DNA of 64,000 nucleotides from NCBI GenBank assembly GCA_965203575.1, contig OZ241894.1, positions 248,001 to 312,000 of the forward strand, given 5' to 3'. The DNA comes from Aldehydirespirator sp965203575. Its GTDB lineage: Bacteria > Actinomycetota > Acidimicrobiia > Acidimicrobiales > Aldehydirespiratoraceae. This document shows positions 47,632 through 57,247 of this stretch, piece after piece (positions within the stretch are counted from its first letter, which is position 1; each line of letters opens with the position of its first letter). The notes below the pieces were generated by a model. It did not search any database. It had not been told where the DNA came from and saw only the letters and a list, made by a program, of their open reading frames with translations. The translations under genes and the position numbers were made by a program.

Positions 47632-49187
47632 CACAGAATCCCCATCTCGAGTCGGGTTCCCGCGCCGAGGGCGACCCGCCGGCGGCCGCAGCCCGCTCGC
47701 CACCGGTACCGGGGGAACGCCCCGAAAGAAAGGGTCAGGCGCATGCGGTGCCCGGCACCGAACTGGTGGGCCGCGTGGCCGAGATCGACCCGAGTGCTCG
47801 GCCCGGTGACGGCCGCGCCGCCGTCGGCGACATTCCACACCGACATGTCGGGCCCCATGTCGCTGAGTGTCGCGAACACCATGCCTTCGGGCTGATCGGC
47901 GTCCGCCACCACCGTGAGTGTCACTCCTCCAGCAACGGTCACGGCATTGGACAGCGGCTCGGACGTGAAGGTGACCACATCGCGGCGTGCGTCTCGGGCC
48001 GTCTGGTCGAAGGGGCCGGGCACCAGGTCGGGGGCCCAAGGGAAGACCCGCCCCCCTACGGAGGGCGTCGGATCTTCGGCATCGAGGTCCACATCGACCA
48101 TGGCCTCCTCAGCCATGTCGCCGAGTTGGCCGCCCGCGGCGGGAAACAGGCCAAGCCGGCTGGTCGGGGGCGGCCAGGTTGCGAGCCGCTCCCAGCGGTT
48201 GGCGCCGGTCACGAACACCCGCGCCCCGGCTGGGGCGGTGTCGGCGTCGCGCAGGTGCTGATCGAGGAACATCCGTTGAGCGCCTGCGAGGTCGAAGGCG
48301 GCCGCCGCTCCGTGATCGCGTGCCCCCGCGTCGCGGGCCAGGGGCAGCCCGCGGTGGCCCCATGGGCCAGCGACGAGCACAGACTCGATCAGTGCGTCGT
48401 GGAGCTCGAATGTCGAGGGCTGGAACACGTCGAACCAGCCGGCCACCACGAGGGCCGGGATCGGCACGCCCGCGATGGTGTCGCGGGTCGGGATCGACGG
48501 ATCCCCGGCGTACGGAGCAGGCCGGTTCCACTCCAGCCAGGCTCCCGCCAGCGGACTGCCGGCGATGAGTTGGTCGACCGCCGAGCCAGCGGCCGCGGTC
48601 GTGCCGGGCCGGGACCACGCATCGAGCGCCCCAGTCGGGTCGGCCATGCGAGGATCGGCCGGGAGCAAGGCTCCGAGCATCCATGCGAGGTTGAATCCGT
48701 GGTTCGGCTCCCCGCCCTCGCAGATCCAGCCGTCGCGCACATCGCACGGTGTGAGCCCGGGAATGATCGCCTCCAGGGGCTCCGGGCCTCTCGCGGCTGC
48801 GGCCAGCTGGCAGTAGCCGAGATAGCTGATGCCAGCCATGCCGACCCGCCCGTTGCACCAGGGCTGCCCGGCCACCCACTCGATGGTGTCGATCCCATCG
48901 GCCTGCTCATCGACGAAAGGCTCGAAGTCGCCACCGGAGCCGAACCGGCCCCGCACATCCTGGATCACCACCGCGTAGCCGGCCTCGGCCAGACCCAACC
49001 CATCAACCTGCAGTCCGCGCGACGCCGGAGTGCGGCGGTTGTAGGGAGTTCGCACGACGACGGCGGGAACCGAACCGCCGCCGGCCGGCCGGATCACGTC
49101 GGTGGCGAGTTTCGTCCCGTCGCTCATCGGGACGCCGATGCCGGCATCGACGCTCAAAGAGTGCACCGGCCGAGAGCTTAGGCTCAC
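47631..49187 (-). CDS. CocE/NonD family hydrolase, short form
   Basis: 518 residues from a GTG at 49187; a GTG at 49163 is also possible. Hydrolase motifs: VVVRTPYNRRTPAS, VVIQDVRGRFGSGGDF, nucleophile Ser in MAGISYLGYCQL, VVAGWFDVFQP with the acid, and LVAGPWGHRG with the His. A jelly-roll C-terminal domain follows. It is more distant from the enzyme at 22027. Coupled to the enolase-superfamily gene by a one-base overlap. Confidence 0.88.
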   Translation of the reverse strand: MSLSSRPVHSLSVDAGIGVPMSDGTKLATDVIRPAGGGSVPAVVVRTPYNRRTPASRGLQVDGLGLAEAGYAVVIQDVRGRFGSGGDFEPFVDEQADGIDTIEWVAGQPWCNGRVGMAGISYLGYCQLAAAARGPEPLEAIIPGLTPCDVRDGWICEGGEPNHGFNLAWMLGALLPADPRMADPTGALDAWSRPGTTAAAGSAVDQLIAGSPLAGAWLEWNRPAPYAGDPSIPTRDTIAGVPIPALVVAGWFDVFQPSTFELHDALIESVLVAGPWGHRGLPLARDAGARDHGAAAAFDLAGAQRMFLDQHLRDADTAPAGARVFVTGANRWERLATWPPPTSRLGLFPAAGGQLGDMAEEAMVDVDLDAEDPTPSVGGRVFPWAPDLVPGPFDQTARDARRDVVTFTSEPLSNAVTVAGGVTLTVVADADQPEGMVFATLSDMGPDMSVWNVADGGAAVTGPSTRVDLGHAAHQFGAGHRMRLTLSFGAFPRYRWRAGCGRRRVALGAGTRLEMGIL

Positions 49188-49299
49188 CCAAACCGGCGGA
49201 CCGTTGAGAGCTGATTCTCAGCCAGGATGCGCGGTTTGGCGCAGGAATTTCAGCCTGCCTATTGTGAAGCCTGGTGAATTGTATTTCGCGTTAGGGGGT

Positions 49300-50688
49300 A
49301 TGAAAATGCGCGAAAGCTCTAAGGACCATTATTCCGGGGGAAGTGACGCGAGAAACGAGGAGCTCACGTCGATCTCCGGCAGCCGTTTCGGACGACGCGG
49401 GTTTCTTCAGGGAGCCATGGGTCTCGGACTCTCACTCCCAGCCGCAGCGGCACTGCTCGCCGCTTGCAGCGGAGAAGATCCCGAGGCGACGCGGAGGACG
49501 CTGCGGTTTGTCGGCTGGGACTTCCTGCCCGACACGATCCAGGCGCACTTGGACACTTGGATGAGCGTGTCAGGCGGAACGGTTGAACTCGAGGTGCTTC
49601 CCGTAACCGGTTACCCGGCTGCGATCCAGACGAGGTTCCGGGGTGGAGACCGACCCGACCTCTTCTACAACTTCACCTACCTGTTGGGCCAATTCCTCGA
49701 GAACGGGTGGAATCGGACTCTGAATGACCTGCCGGGCGTGGAGGAGCGCATCGATGCGCTCTACCCGGGCGCACGATCACGATTTGTCACGGCCGACGGA
49801 CAGATCACCAGCTTGCCCTACTTCTCGGCAGTCTTCATGAACCACTACAACGCGGCGATGGTCGAGCAGGCAGGATTCTCCGGCCCGCCCCAAACGCTGC
49901 AGGAGTACTACGACCAGTGCGCCAAGATCAAGGCTGACGGAATCTCCGACGCTCCCTACGAGTCGTCATGGCTCAACGAGCGGATCGAGGAATACCTCAT
50001 GGCCACTCTCCTAGGAGAGGGAATCACCGCGTTCGATGATGCTGCCCAGCCGGTATTCGCTGATGATCCGAGGTCTGTGGATGTTCTGGAGTGGTGGCGG
50101 GCGATGTACCAGGACGGGTTGACATCGCCGACCATTCTCACCGATGACAATCCGGAACTCATCGGCGGAATGACGCAGGGAACATTCGCGTTCTATGCGG
50201 GTCACGACTACTGGTTGAAGATCTTCAACGATGTCGGAGGACCGGCAGCCGCAGACCTGCGGATGGCCCCGATGCCGGGAGCGGGCCAAACGCTCCTAGC
50301 CGGCGAAGTCGTCCAGATGGGTCCAGACCTGGAAGGCACGGCGCTTAATGACGCGTGGGACCTGCTGAAGTTCTACACGGGGGCCGACAACGACGGGAAC
50401 TTCACCGTTCCATTGACCTGGGTCGAGGCTGCCGCGCTGGCCGTTCCGTACCCGTCATTCTTCGAGGATCCCGCCATCCAGGCCGCGTATCCCGACTACT
50501 ACGACCTCGGGGTGATCACGTCGGAGTACGACAGAGCGGCGACACCGGCAGCAAGAGCGCTGAGCTGGTACCAGGGATTCCAGGTCAAGGTGGGCGAGCG
50601 CGTCAACGACATGCTGGCCGGGGACGCGACACCAGCAGAAACGGTGGCGAACATGGCCGACGACGCGGTAGAGCTGGCGGCGGGCTAG
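49300..50688 (+). CDS. ABC sugar importer substrate-binding lipoprotein, family 1
   Basis: 462 residues from the ATG at 49300; ATG 49306 has better spacing from the AGGGGG at 49293-49298. A Tat-type FGRRGFLQGAMG leader ends in the lipobox LLAACSG. The mature part matches MalE-like binding proteins: LPVTGYPAAIQTRFRGGDRP, LPYFSAVFMNHYNAAM, FAFYAGHDYWLK. DNA upstream (49188-49299), shared with the divergent CocE gene, is AT-richer. It heads an operon with two permeases, a dehydrogenase and a TIM-barrel protein. Confidence 0.9.
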   Translation: MKMRESSKDHYSGGSDARNEELTSISGSRFGRRGFLQGAMGLGLSLPAAAALLAACSGEDPEATRRTLRFVGWDFLPDTIQAHLDTWMSVSGGTVELEVLPVTGYPAAIQTRFRGGDRPDLFYNFTYLLGQFLENGWNRTLNDLPGVEERIDALYPGARSRFVTADGQITSLPYFSAVFMNHYNAAMVEQAGFSGPPQTLQEYYDQCAKIKADGISDAPYESSWLNERIEEYLMATLLGEGITAFDDAAQPVFADDPRSVDVLEWWRAMYQDGLTSPTILTDDNPELIGGMTQGTFAFYAGHDYWLKIFNDVGGPAAADLRMAPMPGAGQTLLAGEVVQMGPDLEGTALNDAWDLLKFYTGADNDGNFTVPLTWVEAAALAVPYPSFFEDPAIQAAYPDYYDLGVITSEYDRAATPAARALSWYQGFQVKVGERVNDMLAGDATPAETVANMADDAVELAAG

Positions 50689-50788
50689 TAACACTGACCC
50701 ATTCGCGGGGATCGCCTAAAGCTCCGAGAGGCGACAGGAGCGCACTCCGCATTGCCGCTCGGACCCTCGCGTGCTGACATGACGAACG

Positions 50789-51730
50789 ATGGTCTCCAGG
50801 GTCGGGGCGGGCAGTAGTACCGGCGCCCAGGCGCTTCCCCGGCCCGGGTCTCGGCTGAACGACCGGATGTTCGGCCTGGTCCTCGCGCTCCCCGCGATCA
50901 TCTCGCTGATCCTGGTCGTCGGCATTCCCGGTGTGCAGACCCTGGTGTACAGCTTCCAGCGGGTCCCTCTCTCAGACGATCCCGCGACGTTCGTCGGGAC
51001 CGACAACTACGCGAAGGTTCTCGGAGACGACTCCTTCGTTGAATCGCTCGTGGTCACCTTGCAGTACACGACCGGATACGTCGTCCTGGCCACGGTCCTC
51101 GGGCTGCTCTTCGCGCTGCTGCTCGACCAGCCGCTGCGAGGGCGGGGCATCGCCCGGGCACTGCTGATCATCCCCTGGGCCACGCCCGTCATCATCGCGG
51201 GTGTGATGTGGAAATGGCTCATCGACCCGCAGGTGGGCGGGCTCAACGCGGTTCTGTTCGAGCTCGGTGTGCTCGAGGACTACAAGCCGTTCCTGGCCGA
51301 CCGGGAATGGGCGCTCGTCTTCACGATCCTGGCGGCGGCCTGGCACCAGGCGTCGTTCTCGGCCCTCCTGTTCCTGGCTGCTCTTCAGACCCTCCCGAGT
51401 GAATTGATCGAGGCAGCGAAGGTCGACGGGGCAGGCGCGTGGCAACGGTTCCGCGGAATTGTCTTCCCCTGGATCCGCCCGATGCTGTTGGTGGTTGTCG
51501 TCATCAACGTGATCTACGGGGTTCTCCAATTCGACACGGTCTGGGTGATGACTCAGGGCGGACCCGGCGATGCGACGACCCTGCTGCCGATCCTCCTCTA
51601 CCGGCAACTCTTCATATTCTCCGATATCGGAGCGGGGTCGGCTCTCGCGGTAATGCTGGGAGTCGTCGCAGTGCTTGTGAGCGCGATTGCACTGATATTG
51701 CTCGGACGAGACAATCCGTTGGAAGCGTGA
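50789..51730 (+). CDS. ABC sugar importer permease, MalF-like
   Basis: 313 residues, six predicted helices. FGLVLALPAIISLILVVGIP opens the protein, and LIEAAKVDGAGAWQRFRGIVFP is the EAA docking loop. IYGVLQFDTVWVMTQGGPG is the standard MalF-type block. It lies 100 bases after the binding protein. Confidence 0.9.
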   Translation: MVSRVGAGSSTGAQALPRPGSRLNDRMFGLVLALPAIISLILVVGIPGVQTLVYSFQRVPLSDDPATFVGTDNYAKVLGDDSFVESLVVTLQYTTGYVVLATVLGLLFALLLDQPLRGRGIARALLIIPWATPVIIAGVMWKWLIDPQVGGLNAVLFELGVLEDYKPFLADREWALVFTILAAAWHQASFSALLFLAALQTLPSELIEAAKVDGAGAWQRFRGIVFPWIRPMLLVVVVINVIYGVLQFDTVWVMTQGGPGDATTLLPILLYRQLFIFSDIGAGSALAVMLGVVAVLVSAIALILLGRDNPLEA

Positions 51731-51740
51731 GCGAGCAGCG

Positions 51741-52616
51741 ATGACGGCCAGAACTGTGAGCCGGCCCGTTCTGGGGAGAAGAGCGGTCACTGCACTGCTG
51801 TACGCGGCTCTCGTGTTGTTCGCTGTCTGGGTGCTGTTCCCGTTCTGGTTCCTCGTCAACAGCAGCTTCATGACTCCTGAGGAGGCAGTGGCGGTACCAC
51901 CGCACTGGATACCGGAAGAGCCGACGCTGGGGAACTACAGCGCGATCCTTGCCGGCCAAGTCGCTCCCGGAGGCGCCCAAGTAGGCCTCAGAGTACTGAC
52001 GGCGCTGGGAGAGAGTCTCGCCGTCGGCATCCTCACGGTCGTGGTGAATCTCGCCCTGGGCGGCACGGCCGCGTACTCGATGTCACGGTACAAGTACCGC
52101 GGCTCCCGACTGGCCTACCTGGCCGTCCTCTTTGCCCGCCTCGTTCCCGCGATCGCGATCGTGGCCGCCTTCTTCGTCGCCCTCCGCGACCTGGGCCTCA
52201 TCGACAGCCGTTACGGGCTGGTGATCGTCTACACCTCGTTCACGCTGCCGATCACAATCCTGGTACTCAAGAACTACTTCGACGGGCTGCCGCGTGAACT
52301 GGACGAGGCCGCTCTGGTGGACGGGGCCTCGCGGCTGCAGGCGCTCTGGTACGTGATCCGCCCCATCGCCAGGCCCGGCCTCATCGCGGCCGCGTGCCTG
52401 GTGTTCCTCGAGAGCTGGGGAGAGTTCTTCTACGCACTGACTCTGACCAACCAGTTGACGATTCCACCGGTCCTTGCCGGCTTCCGCGGCTTCTTCCAAT
52501 TCAACTGGACAACGCTCGCGGCCGCGACTGTACTCGCGGTCGTGCCGCCGGTGCTGCTAGCGCTGATATTCCAGCGGTACGTCGTCCGGGGGCTGGCCCA
52601 GGGCGTCACCAAGTAA
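51741..52616 (+). CDS. ABC sugar importer permease, MalG-like
   Basis: 291 residues. LFAVWVLFPFWFLVNSSF, GGTAAYSMSRYKYRGSRL, VPAIAIVAAFFVALRDLGLI and the EAA loop ELDEAALVDGASRLQALWYV. Its stop overlaps the next start (TAATG). No ATPase gene follows; such importers often share an MsiK-type ATPase encoded elsewhere. Confidence 0.92.
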   Translation: MTARTVSRPVLGRRAVTALLYAALVLFAVWVLFPFWFLVNSSFMTPEEAVAVPPHWIPEEPTLGNYSAILAGQVAPGGAQVGLRVLTALGESLAVGILTVVVNLALGGTAAYSMSRYKYRGSRLAYLAVLFARLVPAIAIVAAFFVALRDLGLIDSRYGLVIVYTSFTLPITILVLKNYFDGLPRELDEAALVDGASRLQALWYVIRPIARPGLIAAACLVFLESWGEFFYALTLTNQLTIPPVLAGFRGFFQFNWTTLAAATVLAVVPPVLLALIFQRYVVRGLAQGVTK

Positions 52617-53650
52617 TGAGAGTAGGGCTCGCAGGCTTCGGTTTCGCCATACGGCACGCCCAGGTCATCGCGGCCAATCCGTTCGTCACCGAATTCGCCA
52701 TTGCCGAGTTGAGCACGGACCGCCGACAACAGGCATCGCAGGAACACCCGCAGGCGAGGATCTTCAACGACGCGGTCGAGATGCTCCAGGACATGAGACC
52801 GGACTGCGTGATCGTCGCCTCGTCCTCCGACAGCCATGCCGCAATCACCCGTGTCGCCCTCGAGGCCGGCATCCACGTCTTCTCCGAGAAGCCACTGGCC
52901 CTGTCCTGGGCCGAGGCCCGGGAATTGAGGGACCTCGCACATCGGCACGGCCTGATATTCCAAGCGGGCTACATCCTGCGGTACGAGGCTCGCCACCAGC
53001 TGCTGCACGATCATGTGAACAGCGGGCGCCTCGGCCGGGTGGTGTTGATTCGTTCCAAGCGGAACTGCTCCCGCACCTGGTTCGAGACATGGGGCAAGCA
53101 CAGCCATCCCGTGCTGGAGAGCATGGTCCACGACATCGATCTGGCAACGTGGCTCACCAAGCAGCGTTGCGTTCGCGTCTCGGCGTGGGGCCAGAAGTTC
53201 CTAGGAGGGCCTCCGCCTGAGGCTGTGGTGGCCGTCCTGGAGTTCGACGGCGGCACGCTGGCGGTGCTGGAGACGTCCTGGCTCATTCCCGACGGCGCGC
53301 CGGCCAACATCGTCGGCCCGCTGGGGCGCGAGGACGAGGGCGCGGGCGTCCTGGACGCGCACTTCGAGGTGCATGGCACGTCGGCTGTCGAGGCGCTCTC
53401 CCTCTACAGCCCGTCACTCCTGCTGATGACCGACGAGCGGAGCTATGTGCCGGAGTCCACGCTGTTCCCCGCCTCGGCGCTGGGAGTGGGCGGAGCGCTC
53501 CGCGACGAGCTCTTCGACTTCCTGGCCCATGTCCGGGGCGAACCCCACACCGGTGTCGCTTCGATCGATGACGCGGTGCACGTCCAGGCAGTCGTGGAAG
53601 CGATCGGTCGCGCTGCGGAGTCAGGAACGCCCGCCGCCGTCGAGGACTGA
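52616..53650 (+). CDS. Gfo/Idh/MocA-family oxidoreductase
   Basis: 344 residues from the ATG overlapping the permease stop. The N-terminal Rossmann domain starts RVGLAGFGFAIRHAQVIAA; the conserved EKPLALSWAEA, with the catalytic Lys, and GYILRYE follow. The C-terminal domain contains ESMVHDIDLATWL (HDxD). These enzymes oxidise sugars or inositols with NAD(P), in line with the sugar importer in the same operon. Confidence 0.9.
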   Translation: MRVGLAGFGFAIRHAQVIAANPFVTEFAIAELSTDRRQQASQEHPQARIFNDAVEMLQDMRPDCVIVASSSDSHAAITRVALEAGIHVFSEKPLALSWAEARELRDLAHRHGLIFQAGYILRYEARHQLLHDHVNSGRLGRVVLIRSKRNCSRTWFETWGKHSHPVLESMVHDIDLATWLTKQRCVRVSAWGQKFLGGPPPEAVVAVLEFDGGTLAVLETSWLIPDGAPANIVGPLGREDEGAGVLDAHFEVHGTSAVEALSLYSPSLLLMTDERSYVPESTLFPASALGVGGALRDELFDFLAHVRGEPHTGVASIDDAVHVQAVVEAIGRAAESGTPAAVED

Positions 53651-53670
53651 GACCGAGGACAGGAGGGTAG

Positions 53671-54891
53671 ATGCCAGTCGGGTTCTGGGTCTTCCCCTGG
53701 GATATCGAGGATGACGGGATCGACCAGTTCGCAGCGCGCCTGGAAGAACTAGGCGTCACGTCGGCAAGCCCCAGCGTCCTCTATCACTCCGGCCGTGCGC
53801 TCCTACCACGAGCACGGGAACACAAGGTCCGCCTTCTAGGCGGGCCAGGGGCGAACTTCCCGTTCGAGAGCCTCGAGGCACCCTTCGCCGACATGGAGTC
53901 GGAGTCCGCACCCAGATCGGGCAAACGGTTCTGGTGGGGACTGGCGGAGGCGCTCTCGAACCGAGGAATCCGGCTCAACGCATGGGCGATGCCGATGCAC
54001 GGCTCCGAACTCGGCCGAAGGCTCCCTCTCGCCGTCGTGCGGAACTGCTTCGGCAACCCCTACAGCTATGCGCTGTGCCCCTCCCATCCGCAGGCTCGCC
54101 GATTCGCCGAGTCCCTGGTCGGCGAGTTGGCCCGGACGCATATCTTCGGTGCCATCCAGCTTGAGTCGGTCGGCTACCTCGGCTATCGCCATTTCCACCA
54201 CCATGAGGCGGAGTACGTCGGTCACGGGCCGCTCGAGGAGCTGTTCCTGTCGCTGTGCTTCTGCGATGCATGCCAAGCCGGAGCCCGCCGGGAGGGGATC
54301 CCGATCCTTGCGCTGCGGGCAGCGATCAGCCGGGAGTTGGAGAGACGATGGCGCGACGACGTCTGGAGCGTCGGCGTGGAGGACGTGAGAGAAGCACTCG
54401 CAGCGAACGACGACCTTCAGGCGCTCATCTCGTACAGGCAAGCGACCGTGGCCTCCCTCGTCTCGTCGCTGGCGGAGCGGTGTCACCGCGAGAACACGGA
54501 GCTCCACTCCTTCTCGGCCATCTTCCCGCCGACGCTCGAGCACAGCACGTGGATCGAGGGCACCGACTTCACAGCCTGGTCACGAGTCCTCGACCGGCTG
54601 ATCGTCTTCGGCTACACGGCGGGCGGTCCCGGCGCCGCCAAAGTCGATGAGAGCTGGACTCGCTCCGAGCTGGAGTACGCGGGCCGCTACTTCGACCGAT
54701 CGAGGGTCAACGTCGTTCTGAACCTCGCACCGCAGTACCTGGCCACTCTCGACGACGCCAGGCGCCGATTCGCCACCATCAGCCGGATGGGTTTCAGCGA
54801 CCTGAGCATCACGAACTACGGGATGCTCAGCGAAGCCCGCCTCAATTGGGTTCCAGAGCTGAGAGACGTCTTGGACGCGCCACGTCCTTGA
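53671..54891 (+). CDS. uncharacterised TIM-barrel glycosidase-like protein with a CFCxxC motif
   Basis: 406 residues from an ATG with AGGAGGG upstream. I do not recognise a named family. MPVGFWVFPWDIEDDGID, YALCPSHPQARRFAESLVGE, the acidic IQLESVGYLGYRHFHHHEAE, then LSLCFCDACQAGARREGIP follow the pattern of putative glycoside-hydrolase barrels, in which a CFCxxC loop follows a carboxylate. Strand pattern toward the end (LIVFGYTAGG, VNVVLNLAPQYLA, GFSDLSITNYGM) also fits an (alpha/beta)8 barrel. With the importer and the Gfo/Idh enzyme it probably processes an imported glycoside. Confidence 0.6.
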   Translation: MPVGFWVFPWDIEDDGIDQFAARLEELGVTSASPSVLYHSGRALLPRAREHKVRLLGGPGANFPFESLEAPFADMESESAPRSGKRFWWGLAEALSNRGIRLNAWAMPMHGSELGRRLPLAVVRNCFGNPYSYALCPSHPQARRFAESLVGELARTHIFGAIQLESVGYLGYRHFHHHEAEYVGHGPLEELFLSLCFCDACQAGARREGIPILALRAAISRELERRWRDDVWSVGVEDVREALAANDDLQALISYRQATVASLVSSLAERCHRENTELHSFSAIFPPTLEHSTWIEGTDFTAWSRVLDRLIVFGYTAGGPGAAKVDESWTRSELEYAGRYFDRSRVNVVLNLAPQYLATLDDARRRFATISRMGFSDLSITNYGMLSEARLNWVPELRDVLDAPRP

Positions 54892-54909
54892 CGTGGGGGA
54901 TATGCCCCT

Positions 54910-55275
54910 CTAGGCGAGCCAGGCCTGCCTGCTCAGGGTGCCGCCGCGTGGGATCGGGGGCGGGATGTAGACGTGTTCCCTGGTCACCCAGAACGTCCCG
55001 GTCGTCTTCGCGTAGTTCGACACGTCCTCCCAGGCGACCGCCATCTCGGGCGTCTCCGCGGCCCGCTCGAACGACTCCACATCGTCCCACCACTGCTCGA
55101 TGAACGCCTCGGCCTGGAGCTCTCCCTGGACCTTGCTGATCACCTCCGATACCACGTAGCCCCGCATAGGGCCGATCTTCGCCGAGATGGGCGCGTGGAC
55201 ATCCCGCCAATAGTCGAAGAACTCCTGGGTCGTGAAGTCGTCGCGCTTGTACGCAGTGCCGATTACCTTGATCAT
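54910..55275 (-). CDS. EthD/dimeric alpha-beta-barrel protein
   Basis: 121 residues from the ATG at 55275 with GGAGG upstream. IKVIGTAYKRDDFTTQEFFD, YWRDVHAPISAKI with the conserved His, and YVVSEVI are the EthD domain pattern of small dimeric ferredoxin-like barrels. Members act in ring or ether degradation, often as decarboxylases or isomerases of polyketide-like substrates. Last gene of the minus-strand cluster, 93 bases after the ABC ATPase; no hairpin noted between them. Confidence 0.78.
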   Translation of the reverse strand: MIKVIGTAYKRDDFTTQEFFDYWRDVHAPISAKIGPMRGYVVSEVISKVQGELQAEAFIEQWWDDVESFERAAETPEMAVAWEDVSNYAKTTGTFWVTREHVYIPPPIPRGGTLSRQAWLA

Positions 55276-55368
55276 GGTGGCCTCCAAAGTCGTAGGTCAG
55301 GCGATCCTATTGAACCCCGAATCGCTGTTCCAGAGGACCAGCCGCTGATCGTGCGGCCATAGGAGGTC

Positions 55369-56154
55369 TCAGCCCATCTCCCCGGTGGTGATGAGCTGCA
55401 CGAGATCGCGCCCGGTGACGCCCTCCAGCTCAAGGTCGGCAACGGCGCGGCCGTGGCGGAGCACGACGGCCCGGGAGCACACGTCGAGCACCGCTTGGAT
55501 GTTGTGGCTGATCAGCACAACGGCGAGGCCTTGATCCCGGAGGGTTGTGATCAGCTCAAGGACTAGACGGGCCTGCTCGACGCCCAACGCGGCGGCCGGC
55601 TCGTCCATGAGGACGATCCGGCGGCCCCACGCCACCGAACGACCCACCGCCACCGCCTGGCGCTGGCCGCCAGAGAGCTTCTCAACCGCATTGCGAACCG
55701 AGGGAATGCTGATGCGTAGACCCTCAAGGATCTCCTTGGCCTCCCGATGCATCCGGCGTTTGTTCATCCATCTCAGGACGCGCGGTCCGGACAGGACCTC
55801 GCGGTTCAGGAACAGGTTGCCGCTCACATCGAGAGTGTCGATAAGAGCCAGATCCTGATGGACCGTCTCGATTCCGAGCTGCCGGGCCTCGTAAGGAGAG
55901 GAGATGGTGACCTCCTCGCCGTCGAGCAGGATACGGCCGGCGTCAGGCCTGATGATCCCGGCCAGGCAATTGATCAGCGTCGACTTTCCGGCACCGTTGT
56001 CGCCGATCAGACCCATCACCTCTCCGGCCCTCACTCCGAAGCTGACTTGCTGAAGCGCCTTCACGGCTCCGAAGGACTTATCGATATCGCGAACCTCGAG
56101 CGCGGCGTTCTCGACCTTCATCGGCTGACCCAGAACGGGCTGTGGCGAGGTCAT
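55369..56154 (-). CDS. sugar ABC importer ATPase, single-domain RbsA-like
   Basis: 261 residues. Walker A GDNGAGKSTL, the Q-loop HQDLAL, signature KLSGGQRQAVAVGR, Walker B VLMDEPAAALG and ISHNI. RbsA usually has two ATPase domains; this is the one-domain type paired with CUT2 permeases in many actinobacteria. The start overlaps the permease stop by four bases. Confidence 0.9.
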   Translation of the reverse strand: MTSPQPVLGQPMKVENAALEVRDIDKSFGAVKALQQVSFGVRAGEVMGLIGDNGAGKSTLINCLAGIIRPDAGRILLDGEEVTISSPYEARQLGIETVHQDLALIDTLDVSGNLFLNREVLSGPRVLRWMNKRRMHREAKEILEGLRISIPSVRNAVEKLSGGQRQAVAVGRSVAWGRRIVLMDEPAAALGVEQARLVLELITTLRDQGLAVVLISHNIQAVLDVCSRAVVLRHGRAVADLELEGVTGRDLVQLITTGEMG

Positions 56155-57188
56155 GTCCCGCCCGCGGCCCGACGGGCCACGTACTTGCTGAGAGCATCGA
56201 GCGCGGCGGCCGCCACCAGAGCCAGTCCGGCGCTCACCCTCACCCAGAACGGCTTGGCCCCCAGCAGCAGCAGCCCATCGTTCAGCACGCCGATGAACAG
56301 CACGCCAGCTACGACGCCGAGCAGGTTTCCCTTGCCTCCGCCGAAGGCCACGCCTCCGAGAAGTACCGCGCTAAGGACCGCTATCTCGTCCCCATCACCG
56401 AGGGTTGGAGGCGCCGCGTTCAGCCGTGAGACGGAGATGACCGCTCCGAGCCCGGCCGCCAGGCCACTGGCTATGTACAGCATCAGGGGCAGCCGGTATA
56501 GATCGATCCCGGCCCGCCGGGCGGCCTCGGGGTTGACGCCCAGAGCCATCACGTGGCGACCCCAGGTCGTCCTGGTGTGGAAGATGGCGCCGATCACGAA
56601 GACTGCGGCCGCGATCACCACCGGATACGGAATGGGCGTTCCTGGGAGCAGGTTGCGACCCAGCGCCCTGAAACTCCTGTCCCAGCCGCTGGGAACGTCC
56701 CCGTCGCTGATCACCAGCGTGAAACCCCGGACCGCGGTGAAAAAGCCGAGGCTCACAACGATGGGCGCGAACCGGAGTCGTGTGGCCAGCACGCCCTGAG
56801 CCGCGCCGGTGGCGCCCCCCAGCGCGATAGCGAGAACCACTGCGAGCAGGGCGGGCGTCTCCACCTCCAGCATCCGGCCCAGCACCATGGCGGACAATCC
56901 GAGCGTGGAGCCGACCGCGAAATCGATGTAGCCCGACATCAGCAGCAGAGCACTGGGCACGGCCATGATCCCCACCACCGCCACCTGCAGGAAGACGAGG
57001 CGGATGTTGTCCACGGTCATGAACTTGTCCGACTGGGACCAGAAGAACAGCACCTCGACCAGCAGGGCGATGACTATGCCGTTGCGCAGAGACCAGGCCC
57101 TGGCCCGGGCGATGCGCGGTCCGGAGTCGATTCCGACCGTGCTCGCCGGGCCAGGGCCTGAAACTGAAGGAGTCAGATTCTCCGACAT
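56151..57188 (-). CDS. sugar ABC importer permease, RbsC-like
   Basis: 345 residues with about ten hydrophobic segments. GYIDFAVGSTLGLSAMVLG, RLRFAPIVVSLGFFTAVRG, AVLLGGVAFGGGKGNLLGV are standard blocks of the branched-chain/ribose permease family. N-terminal 35 residues are cytoplasmic. Works with the ATPase encoded next. Confidence 0.92.
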   Translation of the reverse strand: MSENLTPSVSGPGPASTVGIDSGPRIARARAWSLRNGIVIALLVEVLFFWSQSDKFMTVDNIRLVFLQVAVVGIMAVPSALLLMSGYIDFAVGSTLGLSAMVLGRMLEVETPALLAVVLAIALGGATGAAQGVLATRLRFAPIVVSLGFFTAVRGFTLVISDGDVPSGWDRSFRALGRNLLPGTPIPYPVVIAAAVFVIGAIFHTRTTWGRHVMALGVNPEAARRAGIDLYRLPLMLYIASGLAAGLGAVISVSRLNAAPPTLGDGDEIAVLSAVLLGGVAFGGGKGNLLGVVAGVLFIGVLNDGLLLLGAKPFWVRVSAGLALVAAAALDALSKYVARRAAGGT

Positions 57189-57247
57189 TGGCTCATGGAT
57201 GGCACCAGATCAGTCGACTAGGCGCAACACCCTAGAGCGTCGATGGA

